Below are positions 25,466-34,762 of a stretch of DNA of 64,000 bases, piece by piece. The notes beneath the pieces are model-generated. The model was not told the origin of the DNA. It saw only the letters and a list, made by a program, of their open reading frames with translations, and ran no database searches. Each line of letters opens with the position of its first letter. The stretch's first letter is position 1. Origin of the DNA: Pseudomonas sp. UBA4194 (lineage in GTDB: Bacteria > Pseudomonadota > Gammaproteobacteria > Pseudomonadales > Pseudomonadaceae); the NCBI RefSeq assembly GCF_002379585.1, contig NZ_DFUE01000052.1:14340-78339 (forward strand), written 5' to 3'. The position numbers and the translations under genes were made by a program.

Positions 25466-26594
25466 GGGCTAGCACCTTGTCGGTGAGAAAACGTTCGCCG
25501 TTGAACACGGCCAATTCGTCGGGCTGGGCAGCGCCCATGATCCAGGGCGCGATGCGCAGCGCGTGCGCGGCGGCCAGGGTCACACCGCTGTGGCAGGTGA
25601 TGACGAAGGCTCCCGGATGGGTCAACGACTGCTGATAGATCGGAAAGCCGTCGGGGCTCATTACCCGCAGTGCACCCCAGGCCCGCACCAGCCGCACGTC
25701 GCGCAGCAGGGGAAAGGTGGCGACGCCGCGCTGGGCGATGGCCGACAGCACTTCGCGGCTGGTGCTGTCGTCGAAGCCAACCTCTTCCATGGAGTCCCCC
25801 AACTGGACGGTGCCTTCGTCGGTCTGGCGTACATTGATGGTGGGGTAGTCAAGAAAAGGCTGCACGCGCTCGCTGACCAGTACCTGGCCGCGGTTTGGCG
25901 CAACCGGCGCATGCAGGCCCACCTGGCGGGCCAGGCCCGGATTGCCCAAGCCTGCGGCCAGCACTATGCGTGGCGCACAGAACTGCTGCTGACCGGCGCT
26001 GACCCGGAAATCACCCGCGTGACCTTCAATGCGGTCTACCTGCACGCCGCCCTGAAAGCGCGCGCCGTGTGCCTGGGCCGAACCGTGCAAGGCGCGCAGC
26101 AGTTTCAACGGGTTCACATGGCCGTCCTGGGGCGTATAGCTGGCACCGACCACGGCCTTGCCGATCAGCGGCAGACGGGCCTTGAGCTCGGCGGCATCGA
26201 GCATCTCGAAAGGGTAGTCGCCGACCACGTCCTGCAATACCTGCAAGCGTTGCTGACGTTCGAGCAGTTCCTCGTCACTGAAGCACATGTGGAAACCGCC
26301 CGGTTGCTTGAGCTGAACGTCGACGCCGCTGTCTTGCAACAGGTTGTCGCGCAGCGCGCTCCAGCGCTGGGCCGATGAGCGGGTCCAGCGGGCATAGTCC
26401 GGCAGGTTGTAACCCTTGCCCTGGACCCAGACCAGGCCGAAGTTGCCCCGCGAGGCACGGAAGGCGTCATCGCCCTGGTCCAGCACCACGGTGCGTGCCC
26501 CGCTGCGGGCCAAGCCATAGGCCACGGCGGTGCCGACCAGGCCGCCGCCTATCACGATCACGTCGGCATTGACCGCCGTCGTCGACAGGTTCAT
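25455..26594 (-). CDS. FAD-dependent oxidoreductase (HcnC/OoxB-like)
   Basis: 379 residues of the DAO/DadA family. The FAD motif VIVIGGGLVGTAVAYGLARSG is at about residue 12, with the following FRASRGNFGLVWVQGKG segment characteristic of opine oxidase beta-like proteins. The C-terminus includes RAWGALRVMSPDGFPIY and ITCHSGVTLAAAHAL. Its ATG at 26594 overlaps the permease stop (ATGA). With the next two genes it completes an alpha-beta-gamma amine dehydrogenase set. Octopine, nopaline, hydroxyproline or another N-substituted amino acid are candidate substrates; the sequence does not decide between them. Confidence 0.87.
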   Translation of the reverse strand: MNLSTTAVNADVIVIGGGLVGTAVAYGLARSGARTVVLDQGDDAFRASRGNFGLVWVQGKGYNLPDYARWTRSSAQRWSALRDNLLQDSGVDVQLKQPGGFHMCFSDEELLERQQRLQVLQDVVGDYPFEMLDAAELKARLPLIGKAVVGASYTPQDGHVNPLKLLRALHGSAQAHGARFQGGVQVDRIEGHAGDFRVSAGQQQFCAPRIVLAAGLGNPGLARQVGLHAPVAPNRGQVLVSERVQPFLDYPTINVRQTDEGTVQLGDSMEEVGFDDSTSREVLSAIAQRGVATFPLLRDVRLVRAWGALRVMSPDGFPIYQQSLTHPGAFVITCHSGVTLAAAHALRIAPWIMGAAQPDELAVFNGERFLTDKVLAHAH

Positions 26595-27388
26595 TTGCCT
26601 TCTCCTATCAAGACCCGATCCAGCCCCACCAGACGGTCGAGTACCAGCATCAGCAGCAGGGTGCCGACGATCAGCACGGTGGACACAGCGGTGATCAATG
26701 GATCGATGGTCTGGGATATCTGGTTGTACATGGCCACCGGTAGCGTGGTGGTGCCGGGCGTGGCGACGAACACGGTCATGGTCAGCTCGTCGAAGCTTTG
26801 GATGAACGCCAGCATCCACCCGCCGATCACGCCGGTGCGGATGCGCGGCAGAATCACCCGGTAGAAAGCGGTCCAGCGCCGGGCGCCGAGGGACAGCGCG
26901 GCCTGTTCGATGTCTTTTTCCAGGCCAATGGTGGAGGCCAGGGTCAGGCGCAGGGCGTAGGGCAGCACCACGATGACGTGGGTCAGGCACAGCGCCCAGA
27001 ACGATCCGCCAATCTGTGCCAGGGAAAAGAAGCGCAGGAAGGCAATACCCAGCACCACCGAGGGGATCATCAACGGCGACAGCAGAAAGCCGGTCAGGGT
27101 GCCGCGGCCGGGGAAGTCGTAGCGACTGATGGCCAACGCTGCCGGAATCGCCAGCAACGTGGCGACCGTGGCCGAGGCCAGCCCCAGTTTGAGCGACAGC
27201 ATGAATGCGTCGAGCATTTCCTGATTGTCCAGCAGGGCCTGGAACCAGCGCAGCGACAGGCCATCGGTGGGCAGCGACAGGTAACCTTTGTCGGTGAATG
27301 CCATGGCCATCACCACCAGCAGCGGGGCGACGATGAAGGCAATGAACAGGCTATGGAACAGCAGCGAGAAAAATCCGTTCTTGTGCAT
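26591..27388 (-). CDS. Pot-type ABC transporter, permease (PotC-like)
   Basis: 265 residues with about six membrane segments and the conserved loop AALSLGARRWTAFYRVILPRIRTGVIGGWMLAFIQSFDELTMTVFV, the EAA region of spermidine/putrescine-type permeases. It forms the second half of the channel with the neighbouring PotB-like protein and starts 6 bases after it. Confidence 0.9.
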   Translation of the reverse strand: MHKNGFFSLLFHSLFIAFIVAPLLVVMAMAFTDKGYLSLPTDGLSLRWFQALLDNQEMLDAFMLSLKLGLASATVATLLAIPAALAISRYDFPGRGTLTGFLLSPLMIPSVVLGIAFLRFFSLAQIGGSFWALCLTHVIVVLPYALRLTLASTIGLEKDIEQAALSLGARRWTAFYRVILPRIRTGVIGGWMLAFIQSFDELTMTVFVATPGTTTLPVAMYNQISQTIDPLITAVSTVLIVGTLLLMLVLDRLVGLDRVLIGEGK

Positions 27389-27394
27389 GGCGGC

Positions 27395-28267
27395 TCACTC
27401 GAAGACTTGCTTGAAGCGGCGTTCGGCCAGCTTGCTGCAACCCAGGATGATGATCAGGTTGGCCACCAGCAGGAGCATGGCGATCGCCGCGCCCAGGGGC
27501 CAGTTCAAGGTGCCGAGGAATTCGTCGTAGGCTGCCGTGGCGACCACCTTCAGCCGTCGTCCGCCGATGATCGCTGGCGTGGCAAAAGCCGAGGCCGCCA
27601 GGGCGAAAACGATGATCGAGCCGGACAGGATGCCGGGCATGATCTGCGGCACGATGATGCGGCGGAACACCGTCAACCGCGACGCACCCAGGGACAGCCC
27701 GGCCCATTCCACCTGCAGGTCCAGGCGCTGCAGGGTGGCCCACACCGCAATGACCATGAACGGCACCAGCACATGGGTCAGGGCGATCACCACACCCAGT
27801 TGGGTGAACAGGATCTTCACGGGCGTATCGGTGATCCCCAGCGCCTGCAAGGCGTCGTTGATCAAGCCGTTGTTGCCCAGCAGGATCGCCCAGCCGAGGG
27901 TGCGTACCACGACCGAGATCAGCAGCGGGCCCAGCACTACCAGCAGGAACAGCGACCGCCAGCGCGGTGCCATGCGCGCAATGATGATGGTTTCCGGAAC
28001 GCCCAGCAGCACGCACAACACGGTGACGGCCAGCGCCATGGAGCCAGTGCGCAGGAAGATCTCGTGAAAGTAGTCGTCCTTGAAGACTTCCAGGTAGTTG
28101 GCCGCGCTGTACACCGGCAATACACCGTCGGTATCGCTGAACAGGTTCAGCGACAGCAGGGCCGTCAGTAACAGCGGTGCCAGCAGCAGAGCGATGAATA
28201 CCAGCAATGCCGGCCCGCTCAACAGCCACGGCGCCGCGCCGACACGTTCAGCGTCATACCTGGCCAT
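27395..28267 (-). CDS. Pot-type ABC transporter, permease (PotB-like)
   Basis: 290 residues when started at the ATG at 28267; an in-frame ATG at 28300 lies deeper in the ATPase gene and is less likely. It has about six membrane segments and the loop AGLSLGASRLTVFRRIIVPQIMPGILSGSIIVFALAASAFATPAIIGG. It overlaps the ATPase 3' end by 14 bases. Confidence 0.88.
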   Translation of the reverse strand: MARYDAERVGAAPWLLSGPALLVFIALLLAPLLLTALLSLNLFSDTDGVLPVYSAANYLEVFKDDYFHEIFLRTGSMALAVTVLCVLLGVPETIIIARMAPRWRSLFLLVVLGPLLISVVVRTLGWAILLGNNGLINDALQALGITDTPVKILFTQLGVVIALTHVLVPFMVIAVWATLQRLDLQVEWAGLSLGASRLTVFRRIIVPQIMPGILSGSIIVFALAASAFATPAIIGGRRLKVVATAAYDEFLGTLNWPLGAAIAMLLLVANLIIILGCSKLAERRFKQVFE

Positions 28268-29327
28268 GAGCAATCTCCCGATCCAGCAGGCGCAGGTCAT
28301 CGTCGGACCAGTCCAGACCTACCTCGCTGCCTTCATCCGGCGGCAGGCTGCCCAGGTTCGGCTGGGTCATGTGTACCAGCCCCAGGTGGCTGTCCACGGC
28401 GATCAGCCACAGGTTGCCGAGAAATACCCGCAGGCGCACATGGCCATTGAGGCGCCCCAGGCCGGCCTGGGTCAGGCGGAGCTTCTCCGGACGAATGTAG
28501 ACGTTGACGTCGTTGCCCAAGGCGCGGTCTTCGTGGGGCACGTGCAGCAGGGCGCCCTGCACCTGCACGTCGCAGCAGCGGGCATTGCGATGCTGCACGG
28601 CCCCGGCGAAGGCGTTGGTCTTGCCCAGGAACGCCGAAGCGAAGGGCGAGTGCGGCCGTTCATAGGCTTCGAACGGGGTGTCGATCTGCACGATCCGGCC
28701 ACGCTGCATCACGGCGATGCGATCGCTCATGGTCATGGCCTCGACCTGATCGTGGGTGACCAGGATGGTGGTGATGCCCAGGTCACGCTGGATGGCGCGC
28801 AACTCGATGTGCATTTCTTCACGCAGCTTGGCGTCGAGGTTGGACATGGGCTCGTCGAGCAGCAACAGATCCGGGCGGATGGCCAGGGCACGAGCGATGG
28901 CCACGCGCTGACGCTGCCCGCCGGACAACGCCTTGGGGTAGCGCTCACCCAAGCCCCCCAGGCGCACCAGGTCCAGTGCCTCGGCGATGCGTCTGGCCCG
29001 TTCGGCCTTGGCCACGCCGCGCATCTCCAGGCCGAAGCTGATGTTCTGCGCGACGGTCATGTGCGGGAACAGTGCATAGCTTTGAAACACGATACCCAGG
29101 CCGCGTGCTTCGGGACGTACGTGGGTAATGTCGCGGCCATTGAGCACCACGCGGCCCTCGGTGGGCTGCACGAATCCGGCGATCGACTGCAGGGTAGTGG
29201 TCTTGCCGCATCCGGAAGGGCCGAGCAGGGCGACGAACTCACCCTGCTGCACCTCCAGGTTCAAACCGTCGATGGCCTTGAACGAGCCGTAGCTCTTGAC
29301 GAGGCCTTCAAGTGTCAGAAATGCCAT
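28254..29327 (-). CDS. Pot-type ABC transporter, ATPase (PotA-like)
   Basis: 357 residues. The nucleotide-binding domain has Walker A GPSGCGKTT at about residue 36, Q-loop VFQSYALFPHMTV, signature LSGGQRQR, Walker B LLLLDEPMSNLDAKLRE and switch VTHDQVEAM. From about residue 235 there is a C-terminal TOBE/OB-type regulatory domain with YIRPEKLRL. This is typical of polyamine and opine-type importers. It follows the binding-protein gene after a 69-base gap. Confidence 0.9.
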   Translation of the reverse strand: MAFLTLEGLVKSYGSFKAIDGLNLEVQQGEFVALLGPSGCGKTTTLQSIAGFVQPTEGRVVLNGRDITHVRPEARGLGIVFQSYALFPHMTVAQNISFGLEMRGVAKAERARRIAEALDLVRLGGLGERYPKALSGGQRQRVAIARALAIRPDLLLLDEPMSNLDAKLREEMHIELRAIQRDLGITTILVTHDQVEAMTMSDRIAVMQRGRIVQIDTPFEAYERPHSPFASAFLGKTNAFAGAVQHRNARCCDVQVQGALLHVPHEDRALGNDVNVYIRPEKLRLTQAGLGRLNGHVRLRVFLGNLWLIAVDSHLGLVHMTQPNLGSLPPDEGSEVGLDWSDDDLRLLDREIAHGQV

Positions 29328-29396
29328 GGCTTTGCCACGCAGGCGTGCGCCTGCGTCTCCAGAAGGGTTTCAGGACGGAGCGGATATCGGGCCGGC

Positions 29397-30449
29397 TCAG
29401 CGCTCGACGGTGCGGTTCCAGCGGGTGGTCCACTCGCTGCGTTGCTGGTTGATGGTGTCCCAGTCCACCTTGATCAGGGCGTTCACCTTGTCCGGGCCAT
29501 AAGGCATGCGGGCGGCGATTTCGGAGCTCAGCTGCACGGTCTTGTTGACTGGCGCAAAGCCGTTCTCCCTGGCCTGAATGGCCTGTACCTCGGGCGATAG
29601 CACGTACTGGATGAACTGTTGGGACAGCTCCGGCTGGGCGTTGGGGGTCACGCCGCAGGCTGCGATCTGCAGGGCGATACCGCCTTCCTTGGGGTAGATG
29701 AACTTGAGCGGGAAACCGGTGCCTTGCAGCGCAACCGCGCGGCCACTGCCGTACACCGCCATGACCACATCACCGTTCTGCATCATGCCGTCCATTTCGC
29801 CAGGCGCCGACACCCAGGCCAGTACGTTCGGCCCGATCTCGTCCTTGAGGGCCTTGAAGCCGGGGTCGATGTCTTTCTCGCTGCCACCGCGCAGGCGCGC
29901 CATTTCCACCAGGGTATGCAGGCCGTAGGTATTGGTCACCGGCGGCATGCCCAGCAGTTGCTTGAAACGTGGGTCCTTGAGGTCTTCCCAGGAATCGGGG
30001 GCGGCCCAGCCACGTTTCTTGAAGGCTTCTTCGTTGTAGCCGATACCGGTGGCGACCACGCCGATTCCGGTAGCCTGCGAGCTCAGGCGGGCCAGCGGGT
30101 AGAGGTCCTGGTAGACCGGGGCGTCGCTCAGTTCCCCGCACAGGCCTTGTTGCAATGCCTGGTACATGGGGCCGTCGTCCATCATGGCGACGTTGATCTG
30201 CTGCCGGCCTTTCTGCGCCTGCAGCTTGGCCAGGGTTTCGGTGGAGTTGCCGGCCACGTACACCACTTTGACGTCGTGCAGTTTCTCGAATGCCGGGATG
30301 ACCTTGGTCTTGTACATCTGTTCGGTGGAACCGCCGACACCGGCTACATACAAGGTCGGGGCGGCGAAGGCGTGGCTGCCGGCGAGGGCGGTCAGGGCGA
30401 GGGCGATGCGCAGGGTGGAGCGAGCGAAGGACGGTTGTTGGCTATTCAC
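29397..30449 (-). CDS. Pot-type ABC transporter, periplasmic binding protein
   Basis: 350 residues of the extracellular solute-binding family 1/PotD-like group. A signal peptide (ALTALAGSHAFA|APTLYVAG) precedes the mature protein, which has VIPAFEKLHDVKVVYVAGNSTETLAKLQAQKGR and GIGYNEEAFKKRGWAAPDSWEDLKDPRFK. The start is GTG at 30449 with GGAGAT upstream. It is the first gene of the nine-gene operon and is divergent from the LysR gene, which probably regulates it. Confidence 0.9.
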   Translation of the reverse strand: MNSQQPSFARSTLRIALALTALAGSHAFAAPTLYVAGVGGSTEQMYKTKVIPAFEKLHDVKVVYVAGNSTETLAKLQAQKGRQQINVAMMDDGPMYQALQQGLCGELSDAPVYQDLYPLARLSSQATGIGVVATGIGYNEEAFKKRGWAAPDSWEDLKDPRFKQLLGMPPVTNTYGLHTLVEMARLRGGSEKDIDPGFKALKDEIGPNVLAWVSAPGEMDGMMQNGDVVMAVYGSGRAVALQGTGFPLKFIYPKEGGIALQIAACGVTPNAQPELSQQFIQYVLSPEVQAIQARENGFAPVNKTVQLSSEIAARMPYGPDKVNALIKVDWDTINQQRSEWTTRWNRTVER

Positions 30450-30628
30450 AGACTATCTCCGAAGTGCATGGGGCAGATCGAACAATGCGTCAGTCGCGTC
30501 GACGGTTCTCGACGCTACGCATGCGCTGTGCATGCTCCCGGGGCCAAGGCTGCCGGGTAGCGCATCTTGGTGTGCGCTATGTGCTGCTGTGTTCGAGTAT
30601 TGCGAGCAGTCTGGTATATGGTCAAATA

Positions 30629-30638
30629 CGGATATCCG
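30629..30638. promoter_or_regulatory. CGGATATCCG palindrome between divergent LysR and binding-protein genes
   Basis: A perfect 10-base palindrome in the 223-base divergent spacer, 35 bases before the LysR start, inside an AT-rich stretch (30610-30660) that also contains TATATGG and CTATACATA. It is a plausible LysR-type or promoter element; the spacing does not by itself prove a T-N11-A site. Confidence 0.35.
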
Positions 30639-30672
30639 GGCTAGCTATACATATTCGACATGGAGCGCCAGC

Positions 30673-31560
30673 ATGAACCTCAGACAGATCGAAGCATTTC
30701 GCAGCGTCATGCGCATGGGGTCGATGACGGCGGCCGCCGACGTGCTCTACACCTCTCAGCCCAATGTCAGCCGCCTCATTGCACAGCTGGAGCTGAGCAC
30801 CGGGCTGACCTTGTTCAAACGTGCGGGCGTACGGCTGATACCCACCCAGGCAGGCCAGGCGTTTTTTCAGGAGGTGGAGCGGGCATTCGTGGGGCTGGAC
30901 AGCCTCAAGCATTCTGCCAAGAACATCCGCAACCTGGGCACCGGGCGCTTGCGGGTAGCCGCGGTGCCGTCCACGGGGCTGAGTGTCATCCCGCAGGTGC
31001 TCAAGACATTCACTGAGACCCGGCCAGAGCTCACGGTGTCGCTGCACGTGAACTCCTCACCCACGGTGGAGCAGTGGGTGAAGTCACAGTTCTGCGACAT
31101 CGGCATCGTGGTGCACCCTGGCGACCTGGCCAACCATCAGGTCGAGCTGCTGGCTCAGGTGTCGGCCGTGTGCGTGCTGCCCAAGGCTCATCCGTTGGCG
31201 GCGCAGGCGTCCATTACTTTCAGTGATCTGGAAGGCCAGCCGTTCGTGTCGCTCTGCCACGGCGACGGCACGCGGGCGTTGGTAGACGGTCTGTTCGAGC
31301 AGGCGGGGGTGGAGCGGGTGATGGCGGTTGAAGCGCAGTACAGCGCGATCAATTGCGAGATGGTGGCTCATGGGATGGGGATTACTTTGGCGCATCCGCT
31401 GGTGGCCAGGGACTACCTGCATCGGGATATCGTGGTGCGGCCGTTTCGCCCGGATATCCTGTTTCCCACCTATGTGATCTGGCCGAGTGCGCAAAATCGG
31501 ACGACATTGGCGGAGGATTTCATCGAGACGCTGAAAGAGTTCTATGCGGGGGTGGTGTGA
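30673..31560 (+). CDS. LysR-family regulator (NocR/OccR-like)
   Basis: 295 residues. The N-terminal helix-turn-helix reads MNLRQIEAFRSVMRMGSMTAAADVLYTSQPNVSRLIAQLE, which resembles the opine regulators NocR and OccR more than the usual LysR pattern. A substrate-binding domain follows (about residues 90-290). The ATG at 30673 gives the standard LysR N-terminus. It is divergent from the nine-gene transporter/oxidase operon and is its most likely regulator; the ligand would be the imported compound (inference). Confidence 0.88.
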   Translation: MNLRQIEAFRSVMRMGSMTAAADVLYTSQPNVSRLIAQLELSTGLTLFKRAGVRLIPTQAGQAFFQEVERAFVGLDSLKHSAKNIRNLGTGRLRVAAVPSTGLSVIPQVLKTFTETRPELTVSLHVNSSPTVEQWVKSQFCDIGIVVHPGDLANHQVELLAQVSAVCVLPKAHPLAAQASITFSDLEGQPFVSLCHGDGTRALVDGLFEQAGVERVMAVEAQYSAINCEMVAHGMGITLAHPLVARDYLHRDIVVRPFRPDILFPTYVIWPSAQNRTTLAEDFIETLKEFYAGVV

Positions 31561-31718
31561 ATGATCGCAGGCTCGGGCGTGTGGCGGACTCATCAGCGAT
31601 TCTGGTCGCCTGAACCTGTGACGCGCAGGCCGTGGCGCAGATGGGAACTGTACTCATTGGTCGCCGGTCCCGGCACACAATGCTATTGTTGCTGGCGCAC
31701 CCTTATTCAGAGTTGAAC

Positions 31719-33782
31719 ATGACCGAGCCCTTCCCCTTCCCGCGCGAAGGCATGAGCGAGCAAGTACGCCACTATGATTGGGCAGCCACACCGTTAGGCC
31801 CCATCGAGGAGTGGCCCGCCGCCCTGAAAGTGGCCGTGGACATGTTGCTGGTGTCCAAGTTTCCGGGGTGTCTGGTCTGGGGGCCGGAGTTGATCACCCT
31901 TTACAACGATGCCTTCAAGCCCATGCTGGCGGGCAAGCCCGAAGCGCTGGGCCGATCGTTTCGCAGCGTCTGGAACGAGGTCTGGGACGACATCTCTCCG
32001 TTTCTCACCAGCGCCTTCTCTGGCAACGCGACCTTCATCGAGAACTTCCCCCTGACCATCCTGCGCAACGGTGCCGAGGAACAGGCCTGGTTCACCTTCT
32101 GCTACAGCCCGATTCGCAACGAGCACGGGGCGGTGGTGGGCATGCTCGACACGGTCATCGAGACCACCTCCACGGTGCTTGCGCAACAGCAGATTCAGCG
32201 CATGTCCGATGATTTCGAGCGCCAGGTGATCGAACGCACGGCCGAGCGCAACCGGTTCTGGGAACTGTCTTCGGACATCATGCTGGTGACCACGCCTGAA
32301 CTGAATGTCACTGCGATCAATCCTGCCTGGCTGACGGTACTGGGCTGGGCGCCGGCGGATCTGATCGGCAAGCACGCCATGGGGCTGGTGCACCCAGACG
32401 ACCGCGACATGGTTGCCGCCGCCGTGGTGCCATTGTCCCATGGCGAGCATTTGCGTGACATCAACTGCCGCCTGCGCCACCGCGATGGCAGCTATCGCTG
32501 GATCAACTGGGCCGCGGTACCCGCCCAGGACTGCTTCCATGCGGTGGGCCGCGACGTGACCCAGGAGCGTGAGCGGGCCGAAGCCTTGCGCCAGGCCGAG
32601 GAGTTGCTGCGCCACAGCCACAAGATGGAAGCGGTAGGGCAGCTGACCGGCGGCCTGGCCCACGACTTCAATAATCTGCTCACCGGCATCAGCGCCAGCC
32701 TGGAGTTGCTCAAGCAGCGCATCGCACAGGGCCGCACCGGCGAATTGGGCCGCTACATCGATGCCGCCCACGGCGCCGCAGGCCGCGCCGCCACCCTGAC
32801 TCATCGGCTGCTGGCCTTTTCCAGGCGCCAGACCTTGGCGCCGCGTGCCGTCGAGCCTGGGGTGCTGATCGGCGATCTGGAAGACCTGATCCGCCAGACC
32901 CTGGGTCCTACCATCCAGTTCAGTGCCGACACCCGTGCCGACGTCTGGCGCGTGCGCGTGGATGCCAACCAGCTGGAGAGCGCGCTGCTCAACCTGTGCA
33001 TCAACGCCCGCGATGCCATGCCTGACGGTGGCAGCCTGTGGCTGCGCGCCAGCAATCATCACCAGTTCGCCAGGGCGCGCAGCGATGACGATCTGCAGCC
33101 AGGCCAATACGTACGCTTGAGCGTCACCGACAGCGGCACCGGCATGGACGAGGACACCATCGCCCGCGCCTTCGACCCGTTCTTCACCACCAAACCATTG
33201 GGTCAGGGGACGGGTCTGGGGTTGTCCATGGTCTATGGTTTTGCGCGTCAATCAGGCGGCCAGATCCAGATCGATTCGACCCCGGGGCAGGGCACGGCCA
33301 TGCACCTGTTCCTGCCCAGGCATCTGGGTGAGGCGCAAGCCCAGAGCGTGGCGGCGCCCTACAATCACGAGAGCAACGTTGCCACGGGTGAAACTATCGT
33401 GCTGGTGGACGACGAGGGCACCTTGCGGCAGATGATGGGTGAGGTGTTGCGAGAATTGGGCTTCCGGGTGCTCGAAGCGGCCAGCGGCGTGGAGGGCCTG
33501 GCCATCCTTCAAGGCGGGTTGAAGGCCGACCTGCTGATCACCGACATCGGCTTGCCCGGTGGCCTGGATGGTCGCCAGGTAGCCAATGCCGCCTGGACGC
33601 TGGACCCAGGCTTGAAAGTCTTGTTCATCACCGGCTACGCGGAGCACGTCATCAGCGAGCACACGCCCTTGGCCGATGACATGCACGTGCTCACCAAACC
33701 GTTCCTGCTGGATGCTTTCGTCGACAGGGTGCGCCGGGTGCTGCACGGGCACCGGGCGCCGCTGGCCATTGATCAGGAATGA
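31719..33782 (+). CDS. Hybrid sensor histidine kinase
   Basis: 687 residues from the ATG at 31719. An N-terminal PAS-like sensory domain (about 10-150) and a second PAS_3 domain (about 180-295, RFWELSSDIMLVTTPELNVTAINPAWLTVLG to RDVTQERE) precede a kinase core. The phospho-accepting histidine is in GGLAHDFNNLL near 314, the N-box is NLCINARDAM near 426, and the G-boxes are DSGTGMDE and GQGTGLGLSMVYG. A C-terminal receiver domain (about 562-680) has the acidic pair VLVDDE and the phospho-acceptor in LLITDIGLPGGLDG near 608. No membrane segments are seen, so it is probably cytoplasmic. It is an orphan with no partner regulator nearby, and its 3' end overlaps the convergent ybhN gene by 10 bases. 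Confidence 0.9.
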   Translation: MTEPFPFPREGMSEQVRHYDWAATPLGPIEEWPAALKVAVDMLLVSKFPGCLVWGPELITLYNDAFKPMLAGKPEALGRSFRSVWNEVWDDISPFLTSAFSGNATFIENFPLTILRNGAEEQAWFTFCYSPIRNEHGAVVGMLDTVIETTSTVLAQQQIQRMSDDFERQVIERTAERNRFWELSSDIMLVTTPELNVTAINPAWLTVLGWAPADLIGKHAMGLVHPDDRDMVAAAVVPLSHGEHLRDINCRLRHRDGSYRWINWAAVPAQDCFHAVGRDVTQERERAEALRQAEELLRHSHKMEAVGQLTGGLAHDFNNLLTGISASLELLKQRIAQGRTGELGRYIDAAHGAAGRAATLTHRLLAFSRRQTLAPRAVEPGVLIGDLEDLIRQTLGPTIQFSADTRADVWRVRVDANQLESALLNLCINARDAMPDGGSLWLRASNHHQFARARSDDDLQPGQYVRLSVTDSGTGMDEDTIARAFDPFFTTKPLGQGTGLGLSMVYGFARQSGGQIQIDSTPGQGTAMHLFLPRHLGEAQAQSVAAPYNHESNVATGETIVLVDDEGTLRQMMGEVLRELGFRVLEAASGVEGLAILQGGLKADLLITDIGLPGGLDGRQVANAAWTLDPGLKVLFITGYAEHVISEHTPLADDMHVLTKPFLLDAFVDRVRRVLHGHRAPLAIDQE

Positions 33783-34762
33783 GCATTGGATTCGCGGCGC
33801 TTCTCGACGTCGCGCGTGCGCCGCTCCACCACCAGGTACACCACACAGGCGATGGCCAGGGGCATGAGGAAGTACAGCGCGCGGTAGGCAATCAGCGCTG
33901 CCAGTAGCGTGCCCTTGGAGTATTGACCTTGCAGCAGCGTGATGAAAATCGTCTCCAGCACCCCCAGCCCCGCCGGAATGTGGGCGATGACACCAGCGAT
34001 GCTGCTGATCAGCAGGATCGCCAGGATGGTGGGATAGCCGACCTTCTCGGGCAGCAACGACCACACCAACGCCCCCATCAACGCCCAGTTCAAGGCCCCC
34101 AGTAACGCCTGGCTTGCCGCGACCTTGAAGGAGGGCAGCGTGATTTCCTGATCGCGCACGGTCCAGGTGCGCTTCTTGGCGAAACGACAGGCCAGCAGGT
34201 AAACCAGGCCCAGCGCGATGATCACCACACCGATCACTCGCAGCCCGGTGCTGCCGATCTTGTAGCCCTCCGGAAGCTCCGGCAGGCCCATGGCGAACAC
34301 CGTGCCGGCAATGAACATGTAGCCCAGCCAGTTGGTGATCAGGCACATGCTCAGGATGCGGGTGATGGTCGGGACATCCAGCCCCAGCTTGGAGTACAGG
34401 CGATAGCGCAGGGCGATGCCGCCGACCCATGAGCTCAGGTTCAGGTTGAAGGCGTAGCAGACGAACGCCAGCGGCATGACTTGCGTCACCGGCACCTTGT
34501 GGCCGGTATAGCGACGGGCAAGTACGTCGTAGCTGGCAAACACCAGGTAACTGGTCAGGGCGATCCCGGCGCCGATCAGCAAGGTGCTCAGCTTGTAGGA
34601 ACCCAGCGCGTGACGCACTTCCTGCCAGTCCAGATTCTTGACCAGCAGGAACAGCAGGACGGGGACCAGGATGAAGCAGAACAGCGTCATCGCGCGTTTG
34701 GCCCAGACCCATTTGCTGGCGCGCTTTTTCGGTTGCCCGGCGGTGCTATCGGCGCTGTTCAT
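33773..34762 (-). CDS. ybhN: YbhN-type integral membrane protein (UPF0104)
   Basis: 329 residues of the lysylphosphatidylglycerol synthase transmembrane/UPF0104 family with about eight hydrophobic segments and the family's SWVGGIALRYRLYSKLGL and AGVIAHIPAGLGVLETIFI motifs. The start at 34762 has AAGGAG 6 bases upstream and overlaps the clsB stop; a longer upstream frame is an artefact of the clsB sequence. It is the third gene of ybhP-clsB-ybhN, as in E. coli. Its function is unproven; a lipid-related membrane role is inferred from context. Confidence 0.88.
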   Translation of the reverse strand: MNSADSTAGQPKKRASKWVWAKRAMTLFCFILVPVLLFLLVKNLDWQEVRHALGSYKLSTLLIGAGIALTSYLVFASYDVLARRYTGHKVPVTQVMPLAFVCYAFNLNLSSWVGGIALRYRLYSKLGLDVPTITRILSMCLITNWLGYMFIAGTVFAMGLPELPEGYKIGSTGLRVIGVVIIALGLVYLLACRFAKKRTWTVRDQEITLPSFKVAASQALLGALNWALMGALVWSLLPEKVGYPTILAILLISSIAGVIAHIPAGLGVLETIFITLLQGQYSKGTLLAALIAYRALYFLMPLAIACVVYLVVERRTRDVEKRRESNAHS

